Origin: Amycolatopsis sp. EV170708-02-1
GTDB taxonomy: Bacteria; Actinomycetota; Actinomycetes; Mycobacteriales; Pseudonocardiaceae
Assembly (NCBI RefSeq): GCF_022479115.1
Contig: NZ_CP092497.1
Coordinates: 868,001-932,000, forward strand
DNA: 64,000 nucleotides
Reading direction: 5' to 3'
Shown: positions 54,271 through 63,944 of the stretch, one piece after another
Layout: the number at the start of each line of letters is the position of its first letter
How positions within the stretch are numbered: the first letter of the stretch is position 1
Program-made: the position numbers and the translations under genes
The notes under the pieces: model-generated
What the model was told of the DNA's origin: nothing
What the model saw: the letters and a program-made list of their open reading frames with translations, nothing else
Databases searched by the model: none

Positions 54271-55185
54271 GTGACTCCGCAACTGTCCCTTCACGAAGAG
54301 GTCGCCTCCGCCCTCGCCGGCGGTGACCCCGTCGTCGCGCTGGAGAGCACCATCCTCTCCCACGGTCTCCCGCCCGGCCGCAACCTCGACGTCGCCCGGC
54401 GGCTGGAGAAGGTCGTGCGCGACGGCGGCGCCGTCCCCGCGACCATCGCCGTCCTCGACGGCGTCCCCCTGATCGGCCTCACCGGCGAGCAGCTGGAACG
54501 CGTGTGCGCGCCCGGCGCGGACCTGGACAAGCTCTCCCTGCGTGACATCGGCCCGGCCGTCGGCCTCGGCCGCTCCGGCGCGACCACGGTCGCGAGCACC
54601 GCGGCACTGGCCGCCGCGGCCGGGATCGGGATGTTCGCCACCGGCGGGCTCGGCGGTGTGCACCAGGGTGCGGCACAGAGCTGGGACGTGTCGGCGGATC
54701 TGGGCGTGCTCGCGAAGGTGCCCACCACGGTCGTCTGCTCGGGCGTGAAGTCGGTGCTCGACATCGCCGCGACCCTCGAAGTGCTGGAGACCAACTCGGT
54801 GCCGGTGCTGGGGTACCGCACCGGCGAGTTCCCGGCGTTCTACCTCCGCTCGTCCGGTTTCGAGGTGCCATGGCGGGTCGACGACGCCGCGCAGGCCGCC
54901 GCGGTCATCGCCGCGCACCGGGCGCACGCGTCTTCCGGTGTGCTGCTGGCGAATCCGATCCCGGAAGCGTCCGAAATGGACCGGGAGCTGCACGACCGGC
55001 TGCTCGCCGAAGGGCTGGAACTCCTCAAGACCCGTGGTGTGCACGGGAAGGACGTCACGCCGGTGCTGCTGGAGCACTTCCACACCGCCAGCGAAGGTGT
55101 GAGCCTCGACGCGAACGAAGCCCTGGTGCTGTCCAACGCCGAACTGGCCACTTCGGTCGCCGTCGCGCTCGGGACCGCCGCATGA
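54271..55185 (+). CDS. psuG: Pseudouridine-5'-phosphate glycosidase
   Basis: Cleaves the C-glycosidic bond of pseudouridine 5'-phosphate to give uracil and ribose 5-phosphate. 304 residues, normal length. ALESTILSHGLPPGRN near the N-terminus carries the catalytic Glu, VVCSGVKSVLDIAATLE the catalytic Lys, and GGLGGVHQGAAQSWDVSADL is the family signature with the metal-binding Asp. GTG start. It overlaps the following PfkB kinase gene by four bases (ATGA), as expected for the two-step pathway. Confidence 0.93.
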   Translation: MTPQLSLHEEVASALAGGDPVVALESTILSHGLPPGRNLDVARRLEKVVRDGGAVPATIAVLDGVPLIGLTGEQLERVCAPGADLDKLSLRDIGPAVGLGRSGATTVASTAALAAAAGIGMFATGGLGGVHQGAAQSWDVSADLGVLAKVPTTVVCSGVKSVLDIAATLEVLETNSVPVLGYRTGEFPAFYLRSSGFEVPWRVDDAAQAAAVIAAHRAHASSGVLLANPIPEASEMDRELHDRLLAEGLELLKTRGVHGKDVTPVLLEHFHTASEGVSLDANEALVLSNAELATSVAVALGTAA

Positions 55186-56054
55186 GCGGCATTGTCGTCG
55201 TCGGCGACGTCGGTCTGGACGTCGTCGCGCGGCACGAAGGCCCCATCCCGCACGGCGGCGACATCCGCGCGAAGGTCCATTTCACCAGCGGCGGCGCGGG
55301 CGCGAACACCGCGCTGTGGCTGCGGGCCGAGGACACGGAGACCACGCTGGTCGCCCGGATCGGGGACGACTCCGGCGGCCGCATGGTGAAAAGCGAACTG
55401 GAAGCGGCGGGCGTCCGCTGCGAGTTCGCGGTGGACCCCGAGGAACCGACGTTCTGCGTCGTCGTGCTCGTCGACGGCGCGGGTGAGCGGAGCATGCTGG
55501 CCGACCGCGCGGCGAACGCGAAGTTCAGCCCTTCCGACATCACCGAGGCGGCGCTGGCCGGGGCGAGTCACCTGCACCTCTCGGGGTACGTCCTGCTGTA
55601 CCCGTCGTCACGGCCCGCAGCGCTCGCGTCCCTGGCGGCGGCGAAGAAGGCCGGGCTGACGACGTCGGTCGACCCGCAGGCGGCGACGCTGATCACCGAT
55701 CCCGCGGCCTTCCTCGACGACGTGCGCGGCGTGGACCTGCTGATGCCGAACACCAGCGAGCTCGTCGCGCTGACCGGGTCGAGTGATCCCGAGGCGGCGA
55801 AGGAACTGCTGGACTACGTCGGCGAGGTCGTGGTCACCGCCGGTCTCGACGGCGCCAGCTGGGTGGACGCGAGCGGCACCATCACGTCGGTGCCCGCGCA
55901 GCCGGCGGAGTGCGTCGACTCGACCGGCGCCGGGGACGCCTTCGACGCCGGTGTGCTGGCGGCGTGGCTGCGCGGCGAGTCCACCGTGGAGGTGCTTCGG
56001 GCGGGGACGCGGCTGGGTGCCCGCGCGGTTTCGAAGGTCGGCCCGCAGCCGTAG
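55182..56054 (+). CDS. psuK: PfkB-family kinase, probable pseudouridine kinase
   Basis: A 290-residue sugar/nucleoside kinase. GGAGANTALWL is the N-terminal PfkB signature, and DSTGAGDAFDAGVLAAWLRG holds the catalytic Asp and anion hole. Overlap with psuG makes pseudouridine the likely substrate, which the kinase would phosphorylate for PsuG. Kinase activity is secure from the motifs; the substrate comes from context. Confidence 0.87.
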   Translation: MSGIVVVGDVGLDVVARHEGPIPHGGDIRAKVHFTSGGAGANTALWLRAEDTETTLVARIGDDSGGRMVKSELEAAGVRCEFAVDPEEPTFCVVVLVDGAGERSMLADRAANAKFSPSDITEAALAGASHLHLSGYVLLYPSSRPAALASLAAAKKAGLTTSVDPQAATLITDPAAFLDDVRGVDLLMPNTSELVALTGSSDPEAAKELLDYVGEVVVTAGLDGASWVDASGTITSVPAQPAECVDSTGAGDAFDAGVLAAWLRGESTVEVLRAGTRLGARAVSKVGPQP

Positions 56055-56062
56055 TCCCACCC

Positions 56063-56108
56063 CTCGTGAGTGGTGAGGACGGTTCTAACCGTCCTCACCA
56101 CTCACGAG
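56063..56108. repeat. 46-bp palindromic element, copy E
   Basis: The arm CTCGTGAGTGGTGAGGACGG pairs perfectly with the second arm, with a CT centre. Copies E and F have G at a position where A, B and D have A, with the matching change in the other arm. It lies eight bases after the psuK stop. Confidence 0.9.
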
Positions 56109-56159
56109 GCCTGACCCATTCGGTACCGGGGTTCTGCTGGGTGCTGGGCTTGGCCGAGG

Positions 56160-56212
56160 GTTGCGAAAGCCACTTTCGCAACGTTGAAGGTTGCGAAAGT
56201 GGCTTTCGCAAC
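56160..56212. repeat. Double-palindrome hairpin
   Basis: Arms 56160-56182 and 56190-56212 are exact 23-base inverted repeats around GTTGAAG. Each arm is itself a palindrome (GTTGCGAAAG, four bases, then TTTCGCAAC). It lies in the 382-base non-coding gap between psuK and DUF3099, which is filled by repeats and shows no gene. Confidence 0.85.
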
Positions 56213-56250
56213 GTCGGCCGTGGCCGGGCCCGGGACCGTCCTGGTGATCA

Positions 56251-56305
56251 TGTCCCGAAAGCCACTTTCGAGACGTCTGATGTCCCGAAAGTGGCTTTCG
56301 CGACA
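56251..56305. repeat. Second double-palindrome hairpin, diverged
   Basis: TGTCCCGAAAGCCACTTTCG with AGACG, then TCTGA, then TGTCCCGAAAGTGGCTTTCG with CGACA. The same CGAAAGCCACTTTCG core as the element at 56160-56212, but with mismatches near the outer ends. It appears to be an older or partial duplicate. Confidence 0.75.
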
Positions 56306-56378
56306 CCGGCTCCAGACCCCCACGCCTTCATAGACCTGGCCCGGGATCAAGGGCGGCCGGAAGCCACTAGGTCCCACC

Positions 56379-56424
56379 CTCGTGAGTGGTGAGGACGGTT
56401 CTAACCGTCCTCACCACTCACGAG
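56379..56424. repeat. 46-bp palindromic element, copy F
   Basis: Identical to copy E, also preceded by GTCCCACC, and 316 bases from it. The two flank the double-palindrome hairpins like direct repeats. It ends 12 bases before the stop of the convergent DUF3099 gene. Confidence 0.9.
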
Positions 56425-56436
56425 GCGCGAAACGGG

Positions 56437-56811
56437 TCAGCCGCCGTCGATGACGCGGTGACCGGAGCTCTCGATGCGGGTCGGTTCGGACTGGTACCGG
56501 TTGACCTTCTCGCTCTTGCGCGGCGGCCGGTCGTTGGCCACCAGGACGGCGATCCACGGCAGCGGGATCGAGATCGCGATCAGCGCCAGCGCGAGCCACC
56601 AGGTCTGGTAGAAGATCCCGGCGAGGATGAGGCACGGGATGCGGAACGACATCATGATGATGTACTTCCGCTTCCGCTTGGCCAGCTGGTCTTCGTAGGA
56701 CGGGGCGGCTTCGGTGATCAGCACCGGAGCGGGTTCCCTCGGTTCGGGACCGTGGGCGGGCGCGTTCACAGCACCACCTCCGGCTTCCATGCTCCCACTC
56801 GCCGGGCTCAT
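56437..56811 (-). CDS. DUF3099 membrane protein
   Basis: A 124-residue protein with two close transmembrane helices (PCLILAGIFYQTWWLALALI and the segment after it), preceded by LITEAAPSYEDQLAKRKRKY, characteristic of the actinobacterial DUF3099 family. Function is unknown. Its ATG overlaps the M20 gene's TGA by four bases. From memory a homologue (Rv2709) lies beside sigB in M. tuberculosis, consistent with sigB nearby here. Confidence 0.82.
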   Translation of the reverse strand: MSPASGSMEAGGGAVNAPAHGPEPREPAPVLITEAAPSYEDQLAKRKRKYIIMMSFRIPCLILAGIFYQTWWLALALIAISIPLPWIAVLVANDRPPRKSEKVNRYQSEPTRIESSGHRVIDGG

Positions 56812-58073
56812 CCGACACCCGGGTGGGTGAGCCGGTGCAAAGCCGCGACCACGAGTGTCTCGACGCCGGCCGAAAGCGTCGGATGCGGGACCGGCGCGAA
56901 GAGCGGCGAATGGTTCGACGGGATGTCCTGTTCGAAGCGCCCGGCGGTCATCGCGGCGATCACCTTGCCCTCGTCCAGGCCGCCGACCAGCCAGAACACC
57001 GACGGAACCCCGGCGGCGCGGCCGAATTCGCTGAAGTCCTCGCTGCCGGTGACCAGCGGCGCGGGCATCACCCGGCCCTCGCCGAAGTGGTCGCGGAAGG
57101 CGGCGGTGAGCCCCTCGGTGGCCGCGTCGTCGTTCTCGGTGACCGGGAACGCGCCGATCCGCTCGATCTCCGGCGGTTTCGGCGCGCCCGCGGTGGCCGC
57201 CTCGCCCTGGACGATCCGCTCGACCGCCGCGACGACCTTCTCCCGCACGGCCTGGTCGAACGACCGGATGTTGACTTCGAGGACGGCGTGGTCGGCGATG
57301 ATGTTGTGCGCGGTGCCGACGTGCAGTGACCCCACGGTCACCACCGCCGATTCGGTCGCCGAGATCTCCCGCGAAACGATGGTCTGCAGCTTGAGCACCA
57401 CGGACGCGGCGAGCACGGCGGGATCCACCGTGGTCTCGGGGCGCGAACCGTGCCCGCCCCGGCCGTGCAGGGTGATGCGGAGCGCGTCGGTCGCCGCCAT
57501 GATCACGCCCGGCCTGGTCAGCACCCAGCCCGCGGGACCGGGCACGACATGCTGGCCGAGCACGACGTCGGGCTTGCCGGCGGGGGCGAAGACGCCGTCG
57601 CGGACCATGCCGGCGGCACCGTCCCCGGCCTCCTCCCCCGGCTGGAAGACGACCATGAGCGTGCCGGACCAGTGCTCGCGTCCGGCCGCGAGCAGCGACG
57701 CGGCGCCGGAGAGCCAGGTGGCGTGCATGTCGTGACCGCAGGCGTGCATCACCGGGACGTCGCGGCCGTCGGCGTCGACCCCGCGCGCGGTGCTCGCGTA
57801 CGGCAGGCCGGTCTTCTCCTCGACCGGCAGCGCGTCGATGTCGGCGCGCAGCATCACCTTCGGGCCGGGGCCGTTGCGCAGCACGCCCAGGACGCCGGTG
57901 CGCCCGATGCCGGTGTGCACCTCGTAACCGTCGGCCTCCAGGCGCCGCGCCAGTTCGGCGGCGGTGCGGGTTTCGGCGAACGACAGCTCCGGATGCCGGT
58001 GGAGGTCGGTGTACAGGTCTTCCAATCCGGGCAGCGCCGCCTTCAGCGGTGCCAGGACACTCTCAAGGCTCAC
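56808..58073 (-). CDS. M20-family amidohydrolase/peptidase
   Basis: A 421-residue zinc metalloenzyme of the M20D (hippurate hydrolase/IAA-amino acid hydrolase) type. Metal ligands are visible in MHACGHDMHATWL and the catalytic Glu in FQPGEEAGDGAAGM. The dimerisation domain contains GRGGHGSRPETTVD, and TGSEDFSEFGR supplies a late metal ligand. It would hydrolyse N-acyl amino acids or similar amides. It is divergent from the methyltransferase gene at 58101 and coupled to DUF3099. Confidence 0.9.
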   Translation of the reverse strand: MSLESVLAPLKAALPGLEDLYTDLHRHPELSFAETRTAAELARRLEADGYEVHTGIGRTGVLGVLRNGPGPKVMLRADIDALPVEEKTGLPYASTARGVDADGRDVPVMHACGHDMHATWLSGAASLLAAGREHWSGTLMVVFQPGEEAGDGAAGMVRDGVFAPAGKPDVVLGQHVVPGPAGWVLTRPGVIMAATDALRITLHGRGGHGSRPETTVDPAVLAASVVLKLQTIVSREISATESAVVTVGSLHVGTAHNIIADHAVLEVNIRSFDQAVREKVVAAVERIVQGEAATAGAPKPPEIERIGAFPVTENDDAATEGLTAAFRDHFGEGRVMPAPLVTGSEDFSEFGRAAGVPSVFWLVGGLDEGKVIAAMTAGRFEQDIPSNHSPLFAPVPHPTLSAGVETLVVAALHRLTHPGVG

Positions 58074-58100
58074 GACGTCATCCTGGCAGTATTACCCACC

Positions 58101-59597
58101 GTGAGCACACGAGCGGCCCTCCCCGAACTGTCCGACGACGTCTGCGCGAGGCTCCGTGACGCCTTCCGCCGGACGGGTTACGACGCCGACGGCGTGGTCG
58201 GCGCCCTCGGCTCCGCGCACGGCGCCCTCGGGCGCGGCGAACCCGAACTCGCCTACCGCGCGACCCGCGACGCGGGCGAACTCGGCACGCTGATCCGGCT
58301 GTTCCTGCTGGGTTCGACCGAACCGGAGAAGGACGTCGAGGCCGCGTTCGCGCCGCTGTCCCTCGATGACGCGGTCGCCGCCACCCTGCTCGTCCCCGCG
58401 GCCGACGGCTACCGCGCCGGTCTCGACGTCCGCCCGCACGGCGACGACGAAGGCTCGTGGTGGGTCGTCGCCGACCTCGACGCCGACATCCTGGGCGGGA
58501 CCGTGCCCGAGGACCACGTGCTCGGTGTCGGGCACGCCTCCCTCAGCCTGATCCGCGCGACCAGCCGCCGCGAGGTCGGCAGCCTGCTCGACGTCGGCAC
58601 GGGCAACGGCGTCCAGGCGCTGCACGCCACCCGGCACGCGAAGAAGGTCACCGCGACCGACGTCTCGGCCCGCGCGCTGGCGCTCGCCGCGGCCACGTTC
58701 CGGCTCAACGAGCTGGACGTCGAACTCGTCCGGGGCGAATGGTTCGCGCCGGTCGCGCGGCGTCGGTTCGACCAGATCGTCTGCAATCCGCCGTTCGTGG
58801 TGGGCCCGCCGCGGGTCGACTACACCTACCGCGACTCCGGTCTCGCCGGTGACGACGCCAGCGCGCTCGTGGTGCGGCAGCTGCCCGGGTTCCTCAACGA
58901 CGGCGGCACCGGCCAGCTCCTGGCGTCCTGGCTGCACGTGAAGGGCGAGGATTGGGGCGATCGGGTGACCCGCTGGCTGCCCGCCGAGACCGACGCGTGG
59001 TTCGTCCAGCGGGACATCGCCGATCCGGGCCTCTATGTCGGCACGTGGCTGCGCGACGCGGGCATCGACCCGCGCTCCCCCGAAGGCCGCGCGAAATCGG
59101 GCGCGTGGCTCGATTGGTTCGCCGAGAACGACGTCCAGGGCATCGGTTTCGGCTTCGTCACCCTGCGCCGGGCGGACGGCGCGACCCCGACGATCGTGTG
59201 CGAGGACCTGCGCCAGGCCTACGACGACCCGCTGGGCGCCGAGGCCGCGAACTGGCTCGATCGGGTGGAATGGCTTCGCACCAACGGGGATTCGCTCCTC
59301 GATGTCCGGTTCCGGGTCCCGGAGACCGTTCTCCTGGAGAGCGTCGCCGAGCCGGGCGAGGAGGGCTGGGCCACGACCGTCCAGCGGCTGCACCGCACCG
59401 ACGGTCCCGGTTGGTCGCACGAAGTGGACGAGCTCGCGACACGGCTGCTCGCCGGTTGCCAGGGCGCGTTGCCCTTGGAGGACCTGATCGTGCTCCTGGC
59501 GGCCGCCCAGGGCCTGGAACCGGAGGAACTGGCCGAAGCCGCGTTACCGGTCGTCCGGGAACTGGTCCGGCACGGCATGCTGCTGCCCGCCGTCTGA
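58101..59597 (+). CDS. Class I methyltransferase with HemK-type NPPF motif
   Basis: A 498-residue protein: an N-terminal helical domain (about 1-150) of the DUF7059 type, then a methyltransferase domain with motif [20 protein letters not shown] and the catalytic tetrad [15 protein letters not shown] suggests methylation of an amino or amide nitrogen on a protein, rRNA or DNA base. The C-terminal 150 residues form a further unassigned domain. GTG at 58101 is the start. Its TGA overlaps the ATG of dtd (TGATG). Confidence 0.85.
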   Translation: MSTRAALPELSDDVCARLRDAFRRTGYDADGVVGALGSAHGALGRGEPELAYRATRDAGELGTLIRLFLLGSTEPEKDVEAAFAPLSLDDAVAATLLVPAADGYRAGLDVRPHGDDEGSWWVVADLDADILGGTVPEDHVLGVGHASLSLIRATSRREVGSLLDVGTGNGVQALHATRHAKKVTATDVSARALALAAATFRLNELDVELVRGEWFAPVARRRFDQIVCNPPFVVGPPRVDYTYRDSGLAGDDASALVVRQLPGFLNDGGTGQLLASWLHVKGEDWGDRVTRWLPAETDAWFVQRDIADPGLYVGTWLRDAGIDPRSPEGRAKSGAWLDWFAENDVQGIGFGFVTLRRADGATPTIVCEDLRQAYDDPLGAEAANWLDRVEWLRTNGDSLLDVRFRVPETVLLESVAEPGEEGWATTVQRLHRTDGPGWSHEVDELATRLLAGCQGALPLEDLIVLLAAAQGLEPEELAEAALPVVRELVRHGMLLPAV

Positions 59598-60022
59598 TGC
59601 GGGCGGTGGTGGCGAGGGTCACGGAAGCGAGCGTGACCGTCGGCGACGAGGTGACCGGCGCCATCGGCGAGCCGGGTTTGCTGGTGCTGCTGGGAATCCA
59701 CGTCGACGACGATGCGTCGAAGGTTCCGGCGATGGCCCGCAAACTGCACGAAGCTCGCATACTTCGCGACGAGGAGTCGTGCGCCACCACCGGCGCTCCG
59801 CTTCTCGTCGTAAGCCAATTCACCCTTTACGGCGACACCCGCAAAGGCCGCCGTCCCTCCTGGACCGCGGCCGCCCGGCCCGAGGTCGCCGAACCGCTCG
59901 TGACGGCCGTCGTCGACGCGTTGCGCGAACGCGGCGCCCGGGTCGAAACCGGCCGGTTCGGGGCCATGATGGCGGTCCGGAGCGTGAACGACGGTCCGTT
60001 CACCCTCCTCATAGAGGTCTAG
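59597..60022 (+). CDS. dtd: D-aminoacyl-tRNA deacylase
   Basis: Removes D-amino acids (and glycine) mischarged on tRNA, a proofreading step in the cytosol. 141 residues, normal length. The [16 protein letters not shown] motif and the C-terminal [11 protein letters not shown] are the two active-site segments of the dimer. Translation is coupled to the upstream methyltransferase gene. No clear terminator follows. Confidence 0.94.
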   Translation: MRAVVARVTEASVTVGDEVTGAIGEPGLLVLLGIHVDDDASKVPAMARKLHEARILRDEESCATTGAPLLVVSQFTLYGDTRKGRRPSWTAAARPEVAEPLVTAVVDALRERGARVETGRFGAMMAVRSVNDGPFTLLIEV

Positions 60023-60120
60023 ACCACGTTTCTTCGTCCCCGGCACGGGCATTCTCAGGAAAAGCTCAGGGTTGGTCGAGCAACGCCCCAGGTCAGCCGC
60101 CCGTCTCCTCTATAGCGGCC

Positions 60121-60148
60121 GGGAACGTTTTCGGACCTCCCGGCGTTG
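60121..60148 (+). promoter_or_regulatory. sigB: ECF-sigma-type promoter upstream of sigB
   Basis: GGGAAC at 60121-60126 and CGTTG at 60144-60148 fit the -35/-10 pattern GGAAY-N18-GTT used by SigR/SigH/SigE-type factors. It is about 120 bases before the sigB start. In M. tuberculosis sigB is also read from ECF promoters (SigE, SigH, SigL), so stress-linked expression is likely. Which factor acts here is not known. Confidence 0.65.
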
Positions 60149-60268
60149 AGCCAAGTGTCCAGCCAAGCTGGGCCGACGAGGAGTAGCCGGTTTCCACAGG
60201 GCCTGCTACGCCGAGGCGGATCCGGCGGACACATCGCAGCACGTTCAGCCCGTGACCGGGGAGGCAGA

Positions 60269-61300
60269 ATGTCAGTCCAGACTCTCGAACGCGAAGCGCG
60301 CGGGATTCGCGAGCGCCGTATCCCGGCGCAATCCACCCAGGAGCCGGTGAGCACGGGGGCGCTCACCGACGCCGACCTCGACGCCCAGAGCCCGGCCGCG
60401 GACCTCGTTCGCGTGTACCTCAACGGAATCGGCAAGACGGCGCTGCTGTCCGCCGCCGACGAGGTCGAGCTGGCCAAGCGCATCGAAGCCGGCGTGTTCG
60501 CCCAGCACATGCTGGACACGGCCGAGGGCCTCACGCCGAAGCGGCGTTCGGAGATGTCCGCCCTCGTGCGTGACGGACACAGCGCGAAGAACCACCTGCT
60601 GGAGGCGAACCTCCGCCTCGTGGTCTCGCTCGCGAAGCGGTACACCGGCCGGGGGATGCCACTGCTCGACCTGATCCAGGAGGGGAACCTGGGTCTGATC
60701 CGCGCGGTGGAGAAGTTCGACTACTCCAAGGGATTCAAGTTCTCGACGTACGCCACCTGGTGGATCCGCCAGGCCATCACCAGGGGGATGGCCGACCAGG
60801 GCCGCACCATCCGGCTGCCGGTCCACCTGGTGGAACAGGTGAACAAGCTGGCCCGCATCAAGCGCGACCTGCACCAGCAGCTCGGCCGGGACGCCACCCA
60901 CGAGGAGCTTGCCGCCGAATCGGGCATTCCGGCGCACAAGATCTCGGACCTGCTCGACCACTCGCGTGACCCGGTGAGCCTCGACATGCCGGTCGGCACC
61001 GAGGAGGACGCCCCGCTCGGTGACTTCATCGAGGACTCCGAGGCGACCGACGCCGAGAGCGCCGTGATCTCCGGTCTGCTCCAGGACGACCTGCGCCGCG
61101 TGCTCGCGACGCTGGACGACCGCGAGTCCCAGGTGATCCGCCTGCGCTACGGCCTCGACGACGGCCAGCCGCGCACGCTCGACCAGATCGGCAAGCACTT
61201 CGGGCTCTCCCGTGAGCGCGTTCGTCAGATCGAGCGAGAGGTCATGTCGAAGCTGCGTCAAGGTGAGCGGGCGGACCGCCTGCGCGCCTACGCTTCGTAG
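60269..61300 (+). CDS. sigB: Group 2 RNA polymerase sigma factor, SigB-like
   Basis: A 343-residue primary-like sigma factor lacking the long acidic N-terminal extension of SigA. Region 1.2 is [16 protein letters not shown], region 2 includes [18 protein letters not shown] and [18 protein letters not shown], and region 4.2 is [25 protein letters not shown] precedes the ATG at 60269. It should direct general stress or stationary-phase transcription with SigA-like promoter specificity. The frame is intact, unlike sigA. Confidence 0.94.
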   Translation: MSVQTLEREARGIRERRIPAQSTQEPVSTGALTDADLDAQSPAADLVRVYLNGIGKTALLSAADEVELAKRIEAGVFAQHMLDTAEGLTPKRRSEMSALVRDGHSAKNHLLEANLRLVVSLAKRYTGRGMPLLDLIQEGNLGLIRAVEKFDYSKGFKFSTYATWWIRQAITRGMADQGRTIRLPVHLVEQVNKLARIKRDLHQQLGRDATHEELAAESGIPAHKISDLLDHSRDPVSLDMPVGTEEDAPLGDFIEDSEATDAESAVISGLLQDDLRRVLATLDDRESQVIRLRYGLDDGQPRTLDQIGKHFGLSRERVRQIEREVMSKLRQGERADRLRAYAS

Positions 61301-61526
61301 CGCCACAGAGCCATTCGGCGCGGAAAAAGCAACACCCGTTCGGCAGCGTTGACTTATGACCTGCGTCACGAGACCGTCGAGCAGGTAAAAAGTCTTCGCG
61401 GTCGGGTGTTCGCGCCCGGATCGCTTTCCCCGGGAGGTCGGGTCCGTCGGGGTGGGCCCGGCCTCCCGAACTATTTGTGCGGCGCGGCGACAAATTGCAG
61501 CGCGGGAATTGCATTCGGTCCCGAGC
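61301..61526. other. Non-coding region after sigB
   Basis: The 390-base gap between sigB and the fumarase start holds no convincing ORF. Seen here are an inverted repeat ATTTGT (61473-61478) and ACAAAT (61490-61495), possibly an operator. Palindrome G then follows at 61527-61572. TTGACT at about 61350 lacks a fitting -10 box. Confidence 0.45.
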
Positions 61527-61572
61527 CTCGTGAGTGGCAAGGACGGTTCTAACCGTCCTTGCCACTCACGAG
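61527..61572. repeat. 46-bp palindromic element, copy G
   Basis: The arm CTCGTGAGTGGCAAGGACGG pairs perfectly, with a CT centre. It has C at a position where A, B, D, E and F have T, again changed in both arms. Unlike most copies it lies between two genes in the same direction (sigB and fumarase), 119 bases before the latter. Confidence 0.9.
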
Positions 61573-61690
61573 GCCGGTGACGGCGCCCACCGGAAGTGGC
61601 CTCGGTTACGTCAGCCGTGGCCTCTCGGGCGCCTTGCCCGGGCTTGGGTACCGTGGGCGGGTTCCCGATGCCGGCAAAGGAGCCCGCGCA

Positions 61691-63350
61691 GTGGCGCCCA
61701 CCACGTTCCAGTACACCGAAGTCCTTCCGCTCGCGAAGGACACCCACACCGAGTACCGGCTGATCGGCACCGAAGGTGTCGAGGTCGTCGAAGCCGCGGG
61801 CCGGAAGTTCCTCAAGGTCGAGCCCGAGGCGCTGACCAAGCTCGCCAAGACCGCGATCACCGACATCCAGCATCTGTTGCGCTCGTCACACCTGGCGCAG
61901 CTGCGAGCGATCGTCGACGACCCCGAGGCCAGCGGCAACGACCGGTTCGTCGCGATGGACCTGCTGCGCAACGCGGCCATCTCCGCCGGCGGCGTCCTCC
62001 CGATGTGCCAGGACACCGGCACCGCGATCGTGATCGGCAAACGCGGCGAAGGCGTGCTCACCGGCGCCGACGACGAGCGCGCGCTCTCTCGCGGTATTTT
62101 CGACGCCTATCAGGAGTTGAATCTGCGCTATTCGCAGATGGCGCCGGTGAATTTCTGGGATGAGCGCAATACGGGTACCAACCTGCCTGCCCAGATCGAG
62201 CTCTATCACAAAGATGGACAGGGCGACCCGAGCTATGAATTCCTGTTCATGGCCAAGGGCGGCGGCAGCGCGAACAAGACGTTCCTCTATCAGGAAACGA
62301 AAGCCGTCCTGAACCCGAAGCGGGCTCGCGAAGTTCCTCGACGAGAAGCTGCGCAGCCTCGGCACCGCGGCCTGCCCGCCGTACCACCTCGCGATCGTCG
62401 TCGGCGGCACGTCGGCGGAGTTCAACCTGAAGGTCGCGAAGCTGGCCTCGGCCCGCTATCTCGACGATCTGCCCACCGAGGGTTCCGAGCTGGGTCACGG
62501 TTTCCGCGACGTCGACCTCGAACAGCAGGTGCTGGAGATGACGCGCCAGTTCGGCATCGGCGCGCAGTTCGGCGGCAAGTACTTCTGCCACGACGTCCGC
62601 GTGATCCGCCTGCCGCGCCACGGCGCGTCCTGCCCGGTCGGGGTCGCCGTGTCGTGCTCGGCCGACCGCCAGGCGAAGGCGAAGATCACCGCCGACGGCG
62701 TGTTCCTGGAGCAGCTGGAGCGCGATCCGGCGCAGTTCCTGCCGGACGTCACCGAGGACGACCTGTCCGACGAGGTGGTGACCGTCGACCTCAACCGGCC
62801 GATGGCCGAGATCCGCGCCCAGCTCTCGCAGCTGCCGGTGAAGACCCGCCTGTCGCTGACCGGTCCGCTCGTCGTCGCCCGCGACATCGCGCACGCGAAG
62901 ATCGCCGAGCGGCTCGACGCGGGCGAAGAGATGCCTCAGTACCTTCGCGACCACCCCGTGTACTACGCGGGCCCGGCGAAGACGCCCGAGGGCTACGCGT
63001 CGGGGTCCTTCGGGCCGACCACCGCGGGCCGCATGGACTCCTACGTCGAGCAGTTCCAGGCCGCGGGCGGTTCGCTGGTGATGCTGGCGAAGGGCAACCG
63101 GTCCAAGAAGGTGACCGCGGCGTGCAACGAGCACGGCGGGTTCTACCTCGGCTCGATCGGCGGCCCGGCCGCGCGGCTCGCGCAGGACTGCATCAAGAAG
63201 GTCGACGTCCTCGAGTACGCCGAACTGGGGATGGAAGCGGTCTGGAAGATCGAGGTCGAGGACTTCCCCGCGTTCATCGTCATCGACGACAAGGGCAACG
63301 ACTTCTTCGAGGCCACGTCGGAACCGGTGCTGCAGATCAGCTTCCGCTGA
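61691..63350 (+). CDS. fum: Class I (iron-sulfur) fumarate hydratase, one-base frameshift near 62323
   Basis: Interconverts fumarate and malate in the TCA cycle using a [4Fe-4S] cluster. About 552 residues after correction. [10 protein letters not shown] carries the first cluster Cys; later Cys residues lie in ACPPYH and in the C-terminal domain. GTG at 61691 follows AAAGGAG. After AVLNPK the frame is lost. One extra G in 62321-62324 explains it, since the expected [12 protein letters not shown] resumes at once in another frame and runs to 63350. Sequence error is the likely cause. A strong hairpin follows four bases after the stop. Confidence 0.9.
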
Positions 63351-63353
63351 GAT

Positions 63354-63404
63354 CCGTGAAGGCCTCCTTCGCTACCTTCAGGGTAGCGAAGGAGGCCTTC
63401 ACGG
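63354..63404. terminator. Long hairpin between fumarase and lipoprotein genes
   Basis: Arms 63354-63376 and 63382-63404 (CCGTGAAGGCCTCCTTCGCT then ACC) are perfect 23-base inverted repeats with a TTCAG loop. It lies between two convergent genes and probably ends both transcripts. There is no T-tract. The CTTCA loop module recurs in other palindromes of the window. Confidence 0.82.
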
Positions 63405-63416
63405 CATTACGGTCGG

Positions 63417-63944
63417 TCAGCGCATCTGCTTCAGGACCACGGTCCGCTCCCCCAGCGGCGCCGACAGCGCCACCGAGATCACCGGATGCCGGATGTCCAT
63501 CGTGCACATCTGGCCGGTCTGGCCCTTGAGTTCGGTCAGGTTGACGGTGACCCTGGTCCCGTCCTGCTGCGCGGCCTCCGCCGTCGCGTGCCCGCAGCCG
63601 CCTTCCTGGCCGCGGATGTTCAGGATCGTCCCGCCGTTGCTGGTGTACACCTCACGCGGATAGTCCGCGGGCAGTGCCGACGCGTCGAGCTGCTTGTCCG
63701 GCAGCTTGGTGCTGCCTTCCGGCACCTCCTGGCGCGGCGCGCCCGGCACACCCGGCTGGCTCCCGGGCTTGCTGCTCGGTGCGGGCGCCGACGACGAAGG
63801 CGGCGCGGTCGGGGACGGCGGCACGGTACTCAGGGTGCCGCTCCCGGGTCCGGCCGCGGGTTCCGCTGCCTGGTTCTGCGCCCCGCAAGCGGATACCGCA
63901 ACGACGATCAGGCCAAGGCCGATGACATTCGTTAAGTACCTCAT
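63417..63944 (-). CDS. Putative lipoprotein
   Basis: A 175-residue lipoprotein: signal peptide [20 protein letters not shown] with the lipidated Cys20, then a Ser/Pro/Ala-rich linker of about 60 residues and a compact C-terminal domain. Cysteines in [15 protein letters not shown] and [12 protein letters not shown] probably form a disulfide. It should be anchored to the outer face of the membrane. I do not recognise the domain; the linker resembles those of actinomycete envelope lipoproteins. The gene upstream is outside the window. Confidence 0.75.
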   Translation of the reverse strand: MRYLTNVIGLGLIVVAVSACGAQNQAAEPAAGPGSGTLSTVPPSPTAPPSSSAPAPSSKPGSQPGVPGAPRQEVPEGSTKLPDKQLDASALPADYPREVYTSNGGTILNIRGQEGGCGHATAEAAQQDGTRVTVNLTELKGQTGQMCTMDIRHPVISVALSAPLGERTVVLKQMR

